Of a stretch of DNA of 27,658 nucleotides, positions 1 to 8,900 are shown piece after piece. A program made the position numbers and the translations under genes. Every line of letters begins with the position of its first letter. Positions within the stretch are counted from its first letter, which is position 1. The notes beneath the pieces were generated by a model. That model saw only the letters and a program-made list of their open reading frames with translations. It was not told where the DNA came from and ran no database searches. Origin of the DNA: Sperchopsis tessellata (taxonomy: Eukaryota > Arthropoda > Insecta > Coleoptera > Hydrophilidae); NCBI GenBank assembly GCA_033557685.1, contig JAWQRN010000627.1:1-27658 (forward strand), written 5' to 3'.

Positions 1-78
1 TTCATTTCTGTATTTAATATATTGACTTGGCCGGTTTGCTAGATATTTGATTTTCATCAAATATTAAAATTACACATC
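1..78 (+). repeat. Partial copy of the hammerhead-bearing repeat, 3' part
   Basis: This stretch matches the right half of the repeat at 22190-22265. Both share a block around GACTTGG(A/C)CGGTTTG followed by an ATTTGATTTT..ATCAAATATTAAAAT tail. The copy is diverged and is cut by the window edge, so the part that would hold a hammerhead ribozyme lies outside the window. It shows that the repeat is a dispersed family with at least three copies here. I cannot say what mobilises it; its function is unknown. Confidence 0.6.
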
Positions 79-345
79 CTAATGTACACTTAATTTACAT
101 TTATTTGCAAGATTTTGCCACTGTTTCACGGCTTCATACCTCTTCTGTGTTCATTTTTTTACTCAATAATCAGTTTTGGATGATTTTGTCACTACATTAT
201 ACATACAAAGTCAGGATGCTGTTGTACCAAAAAGCGTTAGGCGAGTAGTCTTGTGACCACCACATGTGATTGTGTAACTGATCCAGTTAGTTCTTCAACA
301 CTTTTATCTCCATAGGCGGGGACAGCACTTGAGTACGACCTAAGA

Positions 346-356
346 CCATATAAAAG
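346..356 (+). promoter_or_regulatory. TATA-like motif, weak
   Basis: A TATAAAAG string lies in a slightly GC-richer stretch (about 300-430), about 180 bp upstream of the 50-bp tandem repeat. It could be the promoter of a decayed LTR or repeat. No coding region follows it and no second copy was seen, so this is only a motif match. Confidence 0.2.
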
Positions 357-529
357 CCGCCTTCTTACTCTTTTTCTAGGGACTTCGTGTTAGGTGGTAA
401 CACTGTACGTGAGATCAGAAACTGTATCGTTCTCCTAGCATATTAACTAGGGGTAAGATACACTTTAAATAATTCGCTTGTATCTTATTGTATAATAATA
501 ATTTTTATTAGTATAGTTATGTCCAAAGT

Positions 530-840
530 CAACGATGTGTGGGGAGAGCCAATGGGCTTTCATATACTGTACTTATTAACAACGATAAGTATGTGGAGCA
601 GATATGCGTTTTTATGTGTTTACTTAAAATGAAATATGGTTGAGTGGAGCCAATGTGCACTCTGATTATCTATATTTAACAACAACGATGGAAGAGTAGA
701 GCCAATAAACACTCTCATTCGATATATAACAATAGCTCTGTGTAAGTGGAGCCAATTACTAACTAACAGCTATGGATGATTGGGCCCAATGTGAATTCAT
801 TCTCTATATAAAAAATAGTTACGTGTAGGTACAGCCTATC
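530..840. repeat. Degenerate ~50-bp tandem repeat (minisatellite)
   Basis: A core close to GTGGAGCCAAT recurs with its GCC at about 548, 598 (as GCA), 649, 701, 751, 784 and 833. The spacings are 50, 51, 52, 50, 33 and 49 bases. Around the core, a partly conserved block reads AACAACGAT before it, and CACTC or ATTC followed by TATATA after it. The copies are diverged from one another and one appears shortened. No open frame runs through the array. Whether it belongs to a transposon leader or is a free-standing satellite cannot be told. Confidence 0.7.
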
Positions 841-2279
841 CGCTTTCCCACGCCATGGTTTTGGATCAACATATGCAGGGGGAGTTCAACTATTTTCCTC
901 AGAGCTACTTACCAGCAACAAGTTTGATATGACATAATTGTCGGCATAATAGACTTACACTATAATTTTCTAATTCTATACTCAACAGTGACAGTCAACT
1001 TTAATATCTGTATTATTTATTCGACGTATTAACCATTTTAAATCATTTCTACGTAGAAACTTTTTAGCGGATATTTAAAGTAAGTTGATTTATTGGAACT
1101 GATACCCCTGTCTACTTGTGCGGAGGGTCATTATGAACCTGCACTTGACAACACTGGCAATGTTCCCTGTTATCTTAATTTTTTCCAGTTTTGTTCAGCT
1201 TTTATTGTTAGTCATTTAGGTTTTACACTTGGTCCTGATGGTTCCTCGATAGTTTTACTTTTACTTTTTCTATTTCTTTAACCAATATAGTGAATTTTTG
1301 TTGATGAGAGACCGAGCCTTTCATTTCTAACCTTTGACAACTACATTTCCATAACGCGTCTGATTAGCTAACACAATGAAGTAATTCCTAACCGATGATT
1401 AAAAACAGGTAAGTCATTTCTATGTATTACAATTATTTTAATATGGCCAATTTAAGGTGTATTCGTACTTCTGAATATGTATCAGTAGATATTAGGTTGT
1501 TGACCTCAACCATGTAGTTTTCTCGTGTTATTTTAAATAGCCTAGTCGTTTATTGTTCATCTAATTTAAGCAAATTATATCGTTACAAACACACATTATC
1601 TACGATTTGATGAATATGTTGCTGATTGATGCTAGTTTTAAAATATACGATATCTCAATAAATTATCTTTAAACTGTGAATTAGATTAGGTAGATTCGAA
1701 AATGAAATATATACTTTATATATGTATGACAAAATGGGAATATTTTCGGCCCAGAAATCCCCATAATAACTTTGGTTAATGATTTTGGGTTTGATATACG
1801 CTAAACTCCTAACGTAACCAACTATGATAGTAAAGTAAAACTGTTACTTGATGGTAAAATATTCAAGATCGGTGGTCATTCGATAATACCATACGTCAGT
1901 TGCAGTTGGGGCTATTTAGCTTATAGATTAAAAAAAAAATAGTTTAGAGGCAGTACAGTTATGTAAGTCTTGTTATGTAAGAAGTGTGATTTTCCTTGCA
2001 GACTTGAAATATTAGTCCTAATAGCCTCAAAATTCAGCTACGAGTACACTTTAATTTCCTTTGCAATCTTGAAAAAACTATTCACCAAATAATACTGGAA
2101 ACTCCTCCAGTTTATTTTGTACTCTAAATGACGAGTGGGTATTGCAGGATGAATGTGGCCCATATTTATTTTGATGTGTTTTTTCAGGTGCCTTAAAATT
2201 CTCCATCCTTGACCGTTTGATTAATACCGGCCATCTCCTGCCCTCAAATCTTGGTATTACCTCTTGTAAATGAGCGAGA
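841..2279. other. No gene recognised
   Basis: AT-rich sequence with only short chance open frames, the largest about 62 codons at 1093-1281 with no recognisable motif. I saw no repeat, RNA gene or transposon signature in it. Confidence 0.5.
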
Positions 2280-2830
2280 GTCCCTCGACCCCAATGTTAC
2301 TCTACGTATTTCTCAAGGGGGCTTGGCGGACTAAGTATAAATTCATCTGCTGACCAAGCGGGCGAGCTGAGAGCCAAGCAAGCAAGTAATGATTGAACAC
2401 AGAACCTGGTGTCTACCGCCGCCAGCCCACGCTTCTTAAAAGCCACCACCTCTCAGGCCCAAGGTCTGCGGCATTTGAAATGCAGATGTATGGTCGCCAG
2501 TTCCTGGACGATGTGTACAGATGGCCCCCGCCACATGATTTGTGCGACCACTAACGGACAGCGCCTTCTGCCGGCCTAGACCATTGGTCATTTCTGTCCG
2601 ACCGACTCCGAGCCTCCGGCTCCTTCTGTGGTTTACTTTATAAGCCATCCCTTTGCTCTTGTAATATTAATAAGGGACCGCGTGTGTTATGTAAGGAAGG
2701 CGGTTTTCCGGACGGGTATCTCGTTACGCTAGTGGAGATACGGCTTGCCTCTTACCAACATTGTACAATGCACAGCAATACTGGATATCTCCTGGTCCCT
2801 TATTATCCCGGATGGTAGTGGCTATCTACC
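2280..2830. other. GC-rich island with TATA-like motif; possible solo LTR or SINE
   Basis: This stretch is clearly richer in G+C than its surroundings. It holds a TATAAAT on the plus strand near 2335 and a TTATAAAG on the minus strand near 2640. A 70-codon minus-strand frame at 2436-2648 has no family motif and is probably chance in GC-rich DNA. The composition shift and TATA-like motif suggest a retroelement control region such as a solo LTR, but no matching second LTR was found here. A host promoter is an alternative. Confidence 0.3.
2667..2810. repeat. Small inverted-repeat unit with internal hairpin
   Basis: TTAATAAGGGACC at the left (about 2667-2680) is matched in reverse by GGTCCCTTATTA at the right (about 2797-2809), giving terminal inverted repeats of about 12 bp around a ~143-bp unit. 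Inside it, GTATCTC and GAGATAC form a perfect 7-bp stem around 2717-2742. The layout resembles a MITE, but no clear target-site duplication was seen. Confidence 0.4.
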
Positions 2831-3030
2831 ACTCATCGTAAACAATGCATCTTTTTTTTCTTTTCAAACACACTTGTTTTCCATAACCTTTTTTACTATT
2901 TCATATATTGTTCTAGTAAACATCTGAATTCTAATTTCTTCAGTTTATATTTTCTGAAATTAATATCAGGTTGATTACATAAAAAACAAAATAAAACTTA
3001 AGTAAGCAATTTTCTCAGTTTTTCACCTAG

Positions 3031-3032
<2 letters not shown>

Positions 3033-3089
<57 letters not shown>
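3033..3089. repeat. (TA)n microsatellite, ~28 units
   Basis: An uninterrupted TA dinucleotide run. It directly abuts the presumed 3' end of the minus-strand Penelope-like copy. Confidence 0.97.
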
Positions 3090-3091
<2 letters not shown>

Positions 3092-3895
3092 GCTAATTAG
3101 AGACATAGCGAATGACTTACATTGGTCAACTGATGAACTTATATATTATCTGCTACTTTACAGTGCTGGTGATTGGTGACTTTGGTGTAAGCGTGCGTTG
3201 TGATTAACGCATGTCTTATTGGTGTAGTGCATTTTTACTGCAGGAACTCGGATTACCAATGACTGGCTTCTACGTGGTAATTTCGGTGTTTTAAGTATAT
3301 TTCACGCGAAATTGTTATTGCGTCCTGCAAGTTTATTCTGTGCCCGGTATTCTTGGTATGTTGAGCTAGCTCAGATGAAATTTTTAATCTTTTTATTGCT
3401 TGTTTGCAGTTTCACACGGGTTGAGATGTGACGATTTGTTTGTCCGATATAGGTCCTTTCACTATCGAAGCAGGGCAGCTCGTTAACTCCTTAATCTTCT
3501 AGAGGGATTTTGTCCTTCGGGGTTCTAAGAAGGTTTCCAATTTTTGTATTTGTGCAGAATGTCGTTTCTATGTTAAATCGCCGTAGAATGTTCGAACAAC
3601 TGCTGCGGAAGGTTTTTCTTCTTCTCTCTCAACACGGTGGCCTTTATTAATGGCTCTCTGTATGGACGTTCCTTTATAGCTGTTGAGCAAACATATTTTC
3701 ATTAGGGTTTCCATTTTTTCGTTGCGATATTCTGCGTCGGACAAGGTTTTAGCACGAATTACTAAAATATTCAGTACCGATTGTATTTGAGCTGGATGGT
3801 TGTGCGATCTTGCATTTAGGTACCGGTTCGTGTGTGTTGGTTTTCTGTAGACTGTGTAGGCCAGTGTTCCGTCCTGTTTCTTGGTTAAGAACTGG
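3090..3895 (-). mobile_element. Penelope-like retroelement, 5'-truncated copy
   Basis: Read on the minus strand, 3568-3895 encodes the region after the RT core typical of Penelope-like elements, including LAYTVYRKPTHTNRYLNA and TSIQRAI. Next, near 3430-3480 in another frame, comes RTYIGQTNR, the GIY-YIG endonuclease signature. These elements encode an RT plus a GIY-YIG nuclease for target-primed integration. The copy matches the plus-strand copy (roughly 80-85% by eye), 3286-3895 pairing with about 5145-5768. Homology stops abruptly at 3895, where the inverted copy begins, so the RT core is absent. Frameshifts leave it inactive. The open frame starting at 4035 runs across the junction, so its first ~45 codons are not element protein in this orientation. 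Confidence 0.88.
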
Positions 3896-3929
3896 AGTAC
3901 ACCGACCGCCATTTGGTGGACATTCACCT

Positions 3930-4232
3930 CCATCTCGGGAACAAAATAGACCAGATGACCCACGACCACGCTGCCTTCATAAAAGAAATAGCGACACACG
4001 TGGAGAAATTCAACTACATAAAAATCAAGCACCACAATTACATGAACACATCCCTCTTAACACAGCGTACAACATTTCCACAATCGTCCTAGATACACAC
4101 ACTACCTCTGCACTATCGAAAGGTTTCAATTTTGTAATCGCTCCTAAACGTATTCCAGCGGAAACCATAATTACAAGAATCGAACCAGCCCTAGAAGCCA
4201 TACCAAAAGAAGAAGCTAAAATAGCCCGGTAA
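3930..4232 (+). pseudogene. Penelope-like ORF, N-terminal region
   Basis: The frame ending at the TAA at 4230 carries ALSKGFNFVIAPKRIPAE and a following IEPALEAIP stretch, which match the conserved region upstream of the RT domain in Penelope-like polyproteins. No reliable start codon can be chosen. The open frame extends left past 3896 into the inverted copy, so that portion is an artefact of the junction. The stop at 4230 separates it from the next block. Confidence 0.75.
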
Positions 4233-4279
4233 TAAATTTGCCGAATACTTCGTTCATCTAAGCTACCGTTACAGAACCT

Positions 4280-5040
4280 CTCAAAGAAGAAAAAACTGAT
4301 CGTAGGAAGCTCAAGGAAAATCCGGATGTTATAGTACTACCTGTAGATAAAGGAAATGCAACGGTTGTGATTAATACGGAAAACTACCATAAGAAGATGA
4401 CGGATATCTTAGGCGATCAATCATACAAGCCCATAGAAACCAACCCAACCACCTTAAGGAAAAAACAACAAGACCAAGATAAAACCATCACCAATACCGG
4501 AATCAGACCAGAAACGAATTATTCCCAGAGAGAAGTCTTCAAAATTCCCAAAACTAGACGGTCTACTGAAGACCCACAAAGCCGACGTACCATTACGACC
4601 ACAACAGAACTTGGTCCGGTTTCTAGCGTCTCAATTCCACCCACATACCGAAAACACCAATTCTTTCGTAAGGAATTCCCAACATCTCCTCGAGGTCATC
4701 CAACCTTTAAAATTGACGCATACGGACCTGCTAGTAAGTTTTGACGTTGTCACGCTCTTTACAAATATTCCGATAATAGAAACCATCTAGTTACTGTATA
4801 AAAGGAACATACCAGAACACATAGTTAATCTGACGAAACACTGCGTGAACAATACATATTTTGTATTCGACGGACAGTTACAAACAAGTTGAAGGCTCCC
4901 CTCTATCACCAGCGCTGTAGAATATATACAAGAACTCCTGCGAAGAAACTGGCCTACAAACTGTGTCCTCCAATCCATCACTCTGGCTTAGATACATGGA
5001 TGACACACTAGTGGTATAGTCACATGGAATGGAAGAACTA
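4280..5040 (+). pseudogene. Penelope-like reverse transcriptase domain, frameshifted
   Basis: The first frame (in phase with an ATG at 4367) encodes the PVDKGNATVV block and NYHKKMTDIL. A shift near 4480-4520 moves the homology to a frame carrying ENTNSFVRNSQHLLEV and then motif A (SFDVVTLFTNIP). Another shift precedes GSPLSP, and the last part ends in LRYMDDTLVV followed by TAG. The catalytic aspartates of motif A and of YMDD can still be seen, but the frame is broken at least four times, so no active polymerase can be made. Confidence 0.85.
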
Positions 5041-5622
5041 CACCGCTTTCTTGGACACCTTAACTCGCTGCATATAAAGATAAAAATCACCACGGAGATC
5101 GAAGAAAACAACCGACTACCATTCCTGGACGTGCTCTTAACCAAGAAACTGATCGGAACATTGGCCCACACAGTGTACAGAAAACCAACACACATGAATC
5201 GGTACCTAAATGCAAGCTCGCACCACCATTTAGCTCAACTTCAATCGGTACTGAATACTTTAATATTTCGTGTTAAAAAACATCGCAACGAAGAAATGGG
5301 AACCGTAAATAAAATATTTTTGCTTAACGGCTATAAAGAAACGTCCATACAGCGAGCCATTAATAAAAATCGCCATGTTGAGAGAGAAGAAGAAAAACCT
5401 TCCTCAGCAGTTGTTCTACCTTACATTAAAGGAACTATTGACAGAGCTTCGTACATTCTACGGCGATTTAACATAAACACTACATTCTGCATAAATACGA
5501 AATTTGGAAACCTTCTTAGAACCCCGAAGGACACAATCCTTCTTGAAGATCAAGGAGTTATGAAGTGCCCTGCTGTGATTGTGAAAGGACCTACATTGGA
5601 CAAACAAATCGTCGCATATTAA
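5029..5622 (+). pseudogene. Penelope-like post-RT region, 197-codon open frame
   Basis: This is one of the longest intact stretches in the window. It begins directly after the TAG that follows YMDD, so its ATG is an internal methionine and not a real start. Visible are NRLPFLDVLLTKK (end of the RT palm/thumb region), HTVYRKPTHMNRYLNAS, an ETSIQRAINK segment and REEEKPSSAVVLPYIKGT. These lead into the linker before the endonuclease. The last ~15 codons run in the wrong frame relative to the GIY-YIG block that follows. Confidence 0.85.
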
Positions 5623-5805
5623 CCCGTGTGAAGGAGCACGAACTAGCAATAAAGATATTAGAAATATCATCTGCGCTAGCTGAACATACCAGGAGCACCG
5701 AACACAGAATAAACTTGCAGGATACAAAAACAATTTCGCGTGAAATATACTTAAAACACCGAACTTTTCTATCTTCAAATTTTTGGCGTCTCTATGCGTC
5801 TCTGT
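5565..5805 (+). pseudogene. Penelope-like GIY-YIG endonuclease domain
   Basis: The frame shows PCCDCERTYIGQTNRRI followed by a TRVKEHELAI segment, the Y-x-G-Q-T core and downstream Arg/Glu-His residues of the GIY-YIG nuclease found at the C-terminus of Penelope-like proteins. In these elements it nicks target DNA for reverse transcription. It overlaps the previous frame by ~58 bases in a different phase, which marks a frameshift. The tail past about 5770 no longer matches the inverted copy. The next element starts near 5806. Confidence 0.85.
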
Positions 5806-6057
5806 CTTAGCCCGGTTCTCGTGGAGCTGGTTATGGATCACCTTTTGACTTTGGCTGTTTCCTCTTTATCTTTCGTTTCACTATTTGTTTTTTCCTATGT
5901 GGATGATATTTTGTGCTTGTTGCTTTCGACAATGGTAGACTTTACTTTGGCAGTTTTTAACGGTTTACACCCAGACCTTCAGTTCACGGTGGATAAGGAA
6001 AATAACTCCTCAGTTCCTTTCCTCGATACTAGAGTTTGCGTACTTCCTCTGGCTTAA
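5806..6057 (+). pseudogene. Penelope-like RT, motif B to post-C region
   Basis: This open frame contains LSPVLVELVMD, then FVFSYVDDILCLL with the YVDD catalytic pair, and LQFTVDKENNSSVPFLDT. It ends at a TAA at 6055, and the homology continues in another frame at YQKPTSSGRYINYNS. The preceding MRLC residues come from the other element, so no true start exists. Confidence 0.82.
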
Positions 6058-6154
6058 TATTCCTTGATTGTATCAGAAGCCGACTTCATCCGGTAGATAC
6101 ATCAACTACAATTCGTATCAACCTTTTAGATAAAAAGTTAATTTTGTCCTAGCG

Positions 6155-6801
6155 ATGAAGAATCGCATTCATAAAGTTTGTCATGTTACTTTGTTCAATA
6201 GAAATCTTCACAAATTGTTCCAAATTCTGGTTATTAATAGCTATCCTAAATCTCTGTTGAAGAAGCTTCTTTTCTCAACTGGTTACCCCAGACTTCGTCT
6301 CCCAGATTCTGCAGTATTGCCCAAGTCGTCGATCCACCTGATGGGAGAGACACTCAGGCTCATTTGTCGTGTAAAAGAGTCCATTATCTGAGAGATCTCT
6401 CAAGTTCTATTAAACGTATCCTTCGAGAAGACGATCTTGTTCTGGCCGAATATAATTTTAATACTGTTCATCAGATTCTGAGCAATACTACAGATAAGAC
6501 CCTTCAATTGTTTTGTTGTAATGTTATATATGAAATTAAATGTACCGACTGAATCCTAAGTTACATAGCTCAAACTTCTCAGCGCTTGCGTAATCGCATT
6601 ACGACTCATCGCAGTGATGCTCGTCTTAGACCTCGGGCTTGTGCTCTGGGCTCCCATGTTCATCAGACTGGTCACTATGAGAATGTTTATATTATTAAAT
6701 CTGAAAGCCAGTTCCAGAGGAGGTTGTTTTTGGAGGCTTATCACGTTAAAAGATCCCGGGGTTCCACTATGAATTTTTGTACAGATACGGACAATCTCTG
6801 A
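6155..6801 (+). pseudogene. Penelope-like C-terminal region with GIY-YIG domain
   Basis: 6155-6391 carries MKNRIHKVCHVTLFNRN and NSYPKSLLKKLLFSTGYP. 6364-6552 carries LFCCNVIYEIKCTD, the start of the GIY-YIG fold (V-Y-x-I-x-C). Directly after an in-frame TGA, 6556-6801 carries LSYIAQTSQRLRNRITTHRS and ALGSHVHQTGH. The usual YIGQT here reads YIAQT, so the conserved glycine is lost. The protein ends at a TGA at 6799. Confidence 0.82.
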
Positions 6802-7456
6802 GTTATCTTTTAAGTAGGTAATATTTGATTTCAAGCTAGATCTTTACCTTTGTATCCTCCAAGCCACATTTATTCTATGTTGGTTGGGTTGCCTATGCTC
6901 TTATTTCTACTTTCTTGTTTCGATTGGTTTGACTGTACCCTTCACTCACTGACTGGCTGTTATTTTCACTCACTGATAGTGTTTTGTTTATGTTTCTCTT
7001 GTGAATGGATAACTTGTATTTCTCTTTGTTTACCCGGGAGTTGACATGTTTTATGCCCTTTCCTCTCTTCCGACCCCCTTTTTTAGTTGTATTACCTTTT
7101 CGTGTTTTGTTTTGATGGTTTAGATGACAATGTTTTGAATTGATTGTGGGGTTTCTTCTTTTATTGTATTCTTCGGTGCTTTCGTTTTCCTTGGTGTTTT
7201 TGTAGTTCATGTTTGACATATATTTTCTGCCTTTCCTATTCCACATATTTGCGTAATATTTTGTATAGTAAAAGTTGTAGCTGCGACGTATGTTTTTATT
7301 ATGTGAACTTTAGTGTGTGTCTCTCTGTGTTCAAAGTCCGGCATGCTGTTTCTCAGGGTGAAAAGTTCTTGTCATAGCTATGCACATATCGTAAATTTTA
7401 ATCATATTTACACCTTGTGATTTTGTTGCATAAACGCCGTTTCTGTTTTTTATGTA

Positions 7457-7504
7457 GTTGCTATTGAGAATGTCTCAACTAGAGACGAAATGTATGTCGT
7501 AGAT
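7457..7504 (+). ncRNA. Hammerhead-like 3' motif of the second Penelope-like family
   Basis: A TTGAGAAT segment is followed by a perfect 5-bp stem GTCTC-AACTA-GAGAC, then GAAA, then TGTATGTC. The order (core box, stem II, GAAA, NUH cleavage triplet) matches a type I hammerhead, and hammerheads are known in Penelope-like elements. The CUGAUGA box is poorly kept (UUGAGAA), so catalysis is unlikely in this copy. It lies ~650 bases downstream of the ORF at the presumed 3' end of the element. Confidence 0.45.
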
Positions 7505-7722
7505 GAAAGTGCTTGTCAGCCAGATGTTTATTCCTTTCTATAATTTGTTCTTCCCCAATCAAATGTCTCAACTTTACCTGTTTGTTTCTTCTATGTTGCT
7601 CTATAGCCTGGCTGGTGGCGCTATAGTTGTATCTCCTAACATCTCCCTTTATTCGTTTTTAATAGTCTTTGAAAGTTCCACGTACTCTATATTCTGCCTA
7701 CATATCTTAATTTTATTTTTAG
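7505..7722. other. No gene recognised; possible Penelope-like leader
   Basis: Pyrimidine-rich sequence between the Penelope-like 3' motif and the LINE remnant. A 78-codon plus-strand frame (7503-7739) is rich in hydrophobic residues through T-richness and has no family motif. It may be part of a flanking Penelope-like terminal repeat. Confidence 0.3.
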
Positions 7723-8225
7723 TTATATATGCTGCGTAAGGCTCTTGCTATTTTCGGAATATTTCGACTCCTCTTTACCATTCACAGTTTCACCTACAAC
7801 TCTGGCCGTATCTGTTATTATATTAAACACATTATCGGCATCATTATATTCTGTCAGAGCAGCAACTATGTTTCTAAGCTCTATTTGAAACACGTCTTGA
7901 TTAGATTTGACAAGGTATTTACTATATACAAACTCTAATTCTGCAAATTCTACAAGTCTGTTGCTCCTATCATTTCTACTTCCAAAGTCGAAGGCACCTA
8001 CAATCTGATCTCCTATTTTTTTACTCCTACCTTCGCATTTGAGTCTCTTGAGATGATCTTAAAATGAGTATTTGAGCATGAAGATCTGTCATTCCTTCAT
8101 AGAATACTTCGACCGTCTTTTCTGAACGACTGCTTGTTGTAACGTTATATTTGCACTATTTGGAGTTTATAGAGGCTATAGATCTTTATTTATAAATTTG
8201 TGACCCTGTCCAATATGCTCTCAAA
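7723..8225 (-). mobile_element. RTE-like LINE, endonuclease-region remnant
   Basis: The minus strand carries fragments of the AP-type endonuclease of an RTE-like non-LTR retrotransposon. They are ILDRVTNL and KLQIVQI (near 8160-8225), TSSRSEKTVEVFYEGM (near 8085-8140), RDSNAKVG (8030-8053, the GDFNAKVG motif) and, after a frameshift at a 7-T run (8016-8022), a ~98-codon open stretch. That stretch contains GDQIVGAFDFGSRNDRSNRLVEF and continues to IELRNIVAALTEYNDADN and ARVVGETVNGKEESK, the linker after the endonuclease. The middle of the endonuclease, including the SDH-type catalytic end, is deleted. It ends at a TAA at 7723. No start codon is usable. Confidence 0.75.
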
Positions 8226-8339
8226 CTTGATTATTCGGTTTTTGAGTGTTTAGCAAATTATTAAATAAACTGATCATCAATACTATCAGATGATTCATAA
8301 AATCTTCTTTTATTAGTTGTATTAGATAAAGAAATTAGA

Positions 8340-8395
8340 TTTAATGTAATAGACTTCCACGGCTATTACCTGTATAAATGTTGTTTCCGGGTGGA
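8340..8395 (+). repeat. Solo end of the foldback repeat family
   Basis: TTTAATGTAATAGACTTCCAC, then TATTACCTGTAT.AATGTTGTTTCCGGGTGGAAA, matches the left end of the foldback element at 20914-20970 and, in reverse, 13845-13905. Only this outer segment is present; the rest of the foldback is missing. Confidence 0.7.
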
Positions 8396-8399
8396 AAAA

Positions 8400-8900
8400 A
8401 CATTCATATAAATTTGCAGCTATATTTCCTATCATTCAAGATTCCTTGATTCTTGCAGCAGACAAAAGCAATGTTTCTGCAATTGTATGAGATTTTCCTG
8501 ATTTGGTAGTTAACATAGCTACTTCGTAAGATACAGTATCTGCCTATACGTGAGTAAACCCTGTTCTAGTTTGTTCAGTTAGTTTTTGTTTTTATTTTAA
8601 CTCTAAATTTAATTTGAAAATACAGAATTGGTTTATCACTTAAATAGTTATGTAACAACGGCGTAATTTTTCTGGTTCCATAGAATCATTGGACAGTATT
8701 TCGTAATAAATAATATACAAATGTTTTTCAATTTCACTCACATTAGTAATAGTAAATCCAAATGTCTAGTACTCAATATTTGCAGCATTTAAGAGTCAAT
8801 GTATTTTTCATTAATTTTTGTGCTGAGCATGATGGTTTGTTGACATCATCTTCTGAAGATTCATCATAATTGTCCCCAGGACGTTTTAACCAGAATCCAT
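8400..8900 (-). pseudogene. hAT-family transposase, N-terminal half (ZBED5-like), decayed
   Basis: On the minus strand from an ATG at 8898-8900 the order matches ZBED5-type hAT transposases. It has an MDSxLKRPG-like start (one base lost), a TFGFTITNVSEIEK segment, the BED-finger tail ILSNDSMEPEKLRRC (8650-8700) and SYEVAMLTTKSGKSHTIAE (8440-8530). hAT transposases cut and paste DNA with an RNase-H-like DDE core, and the BED finger binds the ends. The catalytic core and dimerisation region are absent. Stops and shifts are frequent. The 3' side is lost at the repeat end at 8340-8395. Confidence 0.72.

Larger units (their letters stand above)
3896..5805 (+). mobile_element. Penelope-like retroelement, nearly full-length, decayed
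   Basis: The plus strand carries the family's domains in the expected order, spread over several frames. They are the N-terminal block with LSKGFNFVIAPKRIP (near 4120), VVLPVDKGNATVV-type sequence (4335-4375), an RT motif A with SFDVVTLFTNIP (near 4735), a GSPLSP motif B (near 4890), YMDD motif C (near 4993), the VYRKPTHMNRYLNA block and GIY-YIG. Premature stops and frameshifts break it repeatedly. One TAG sits just after YMDD where a Trp codon is usual. The 5' boundary meets the inverted copy at 3895. The 3' end is replaced at about 5805 by a different Penelope-like family. Confidence 0.9.
5806..7505 (+). mobile_element. Second Penelope-like family, 5'-truncated
   Basis: The homology starts inside RT motif B (LSPVLVELVMD). 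YVDDI motif C follows at 5896-5907, then DLQFTVDKENNSSVPFLDT, a YQKPTSSGRYINYNS segment (near 6075-6125), the NSYPKSLLKKLL region and a C-terminal GIY-YIG domain ending at 6801. The sequence differs from the neighbouring copy throughout, so it is a separate family. About 700 bases of AT/T-rich 3' untranslated sequence follow, ending in the stem motif at 7457-7504. Stops at about 6055, 6130, 6391 and 6552 make it a pseudogene. Confidence 0.87.

Noticed and set aside
1093..1281. 62-codon plus frame with a hydrophobic C-terminus
   Set aside because: It lies in AT-rich DNA; the Leu/Phe run comes from T-rich sequence, and there is no motif or splice context.
3128..3140. CTGATGA on the plus strand within the Penelope-like 3' end, as a possible hammerhead core
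   Set aside because: No GAAA box, NUH triplet or pairing stem follows at the right spacing.
5458..5841. 127-codon minus-strand frame
   Set aside because: It is antisense to the well-supported plus-strand Penelope-like endonuclease region.
6893..7246. 117-codon minus-strand frame rich in Lys/Asn/Arg
   Set aside because: It is antisense to T-rich 3' untranslated sequence of the second Penelope-like element; composition explains it.
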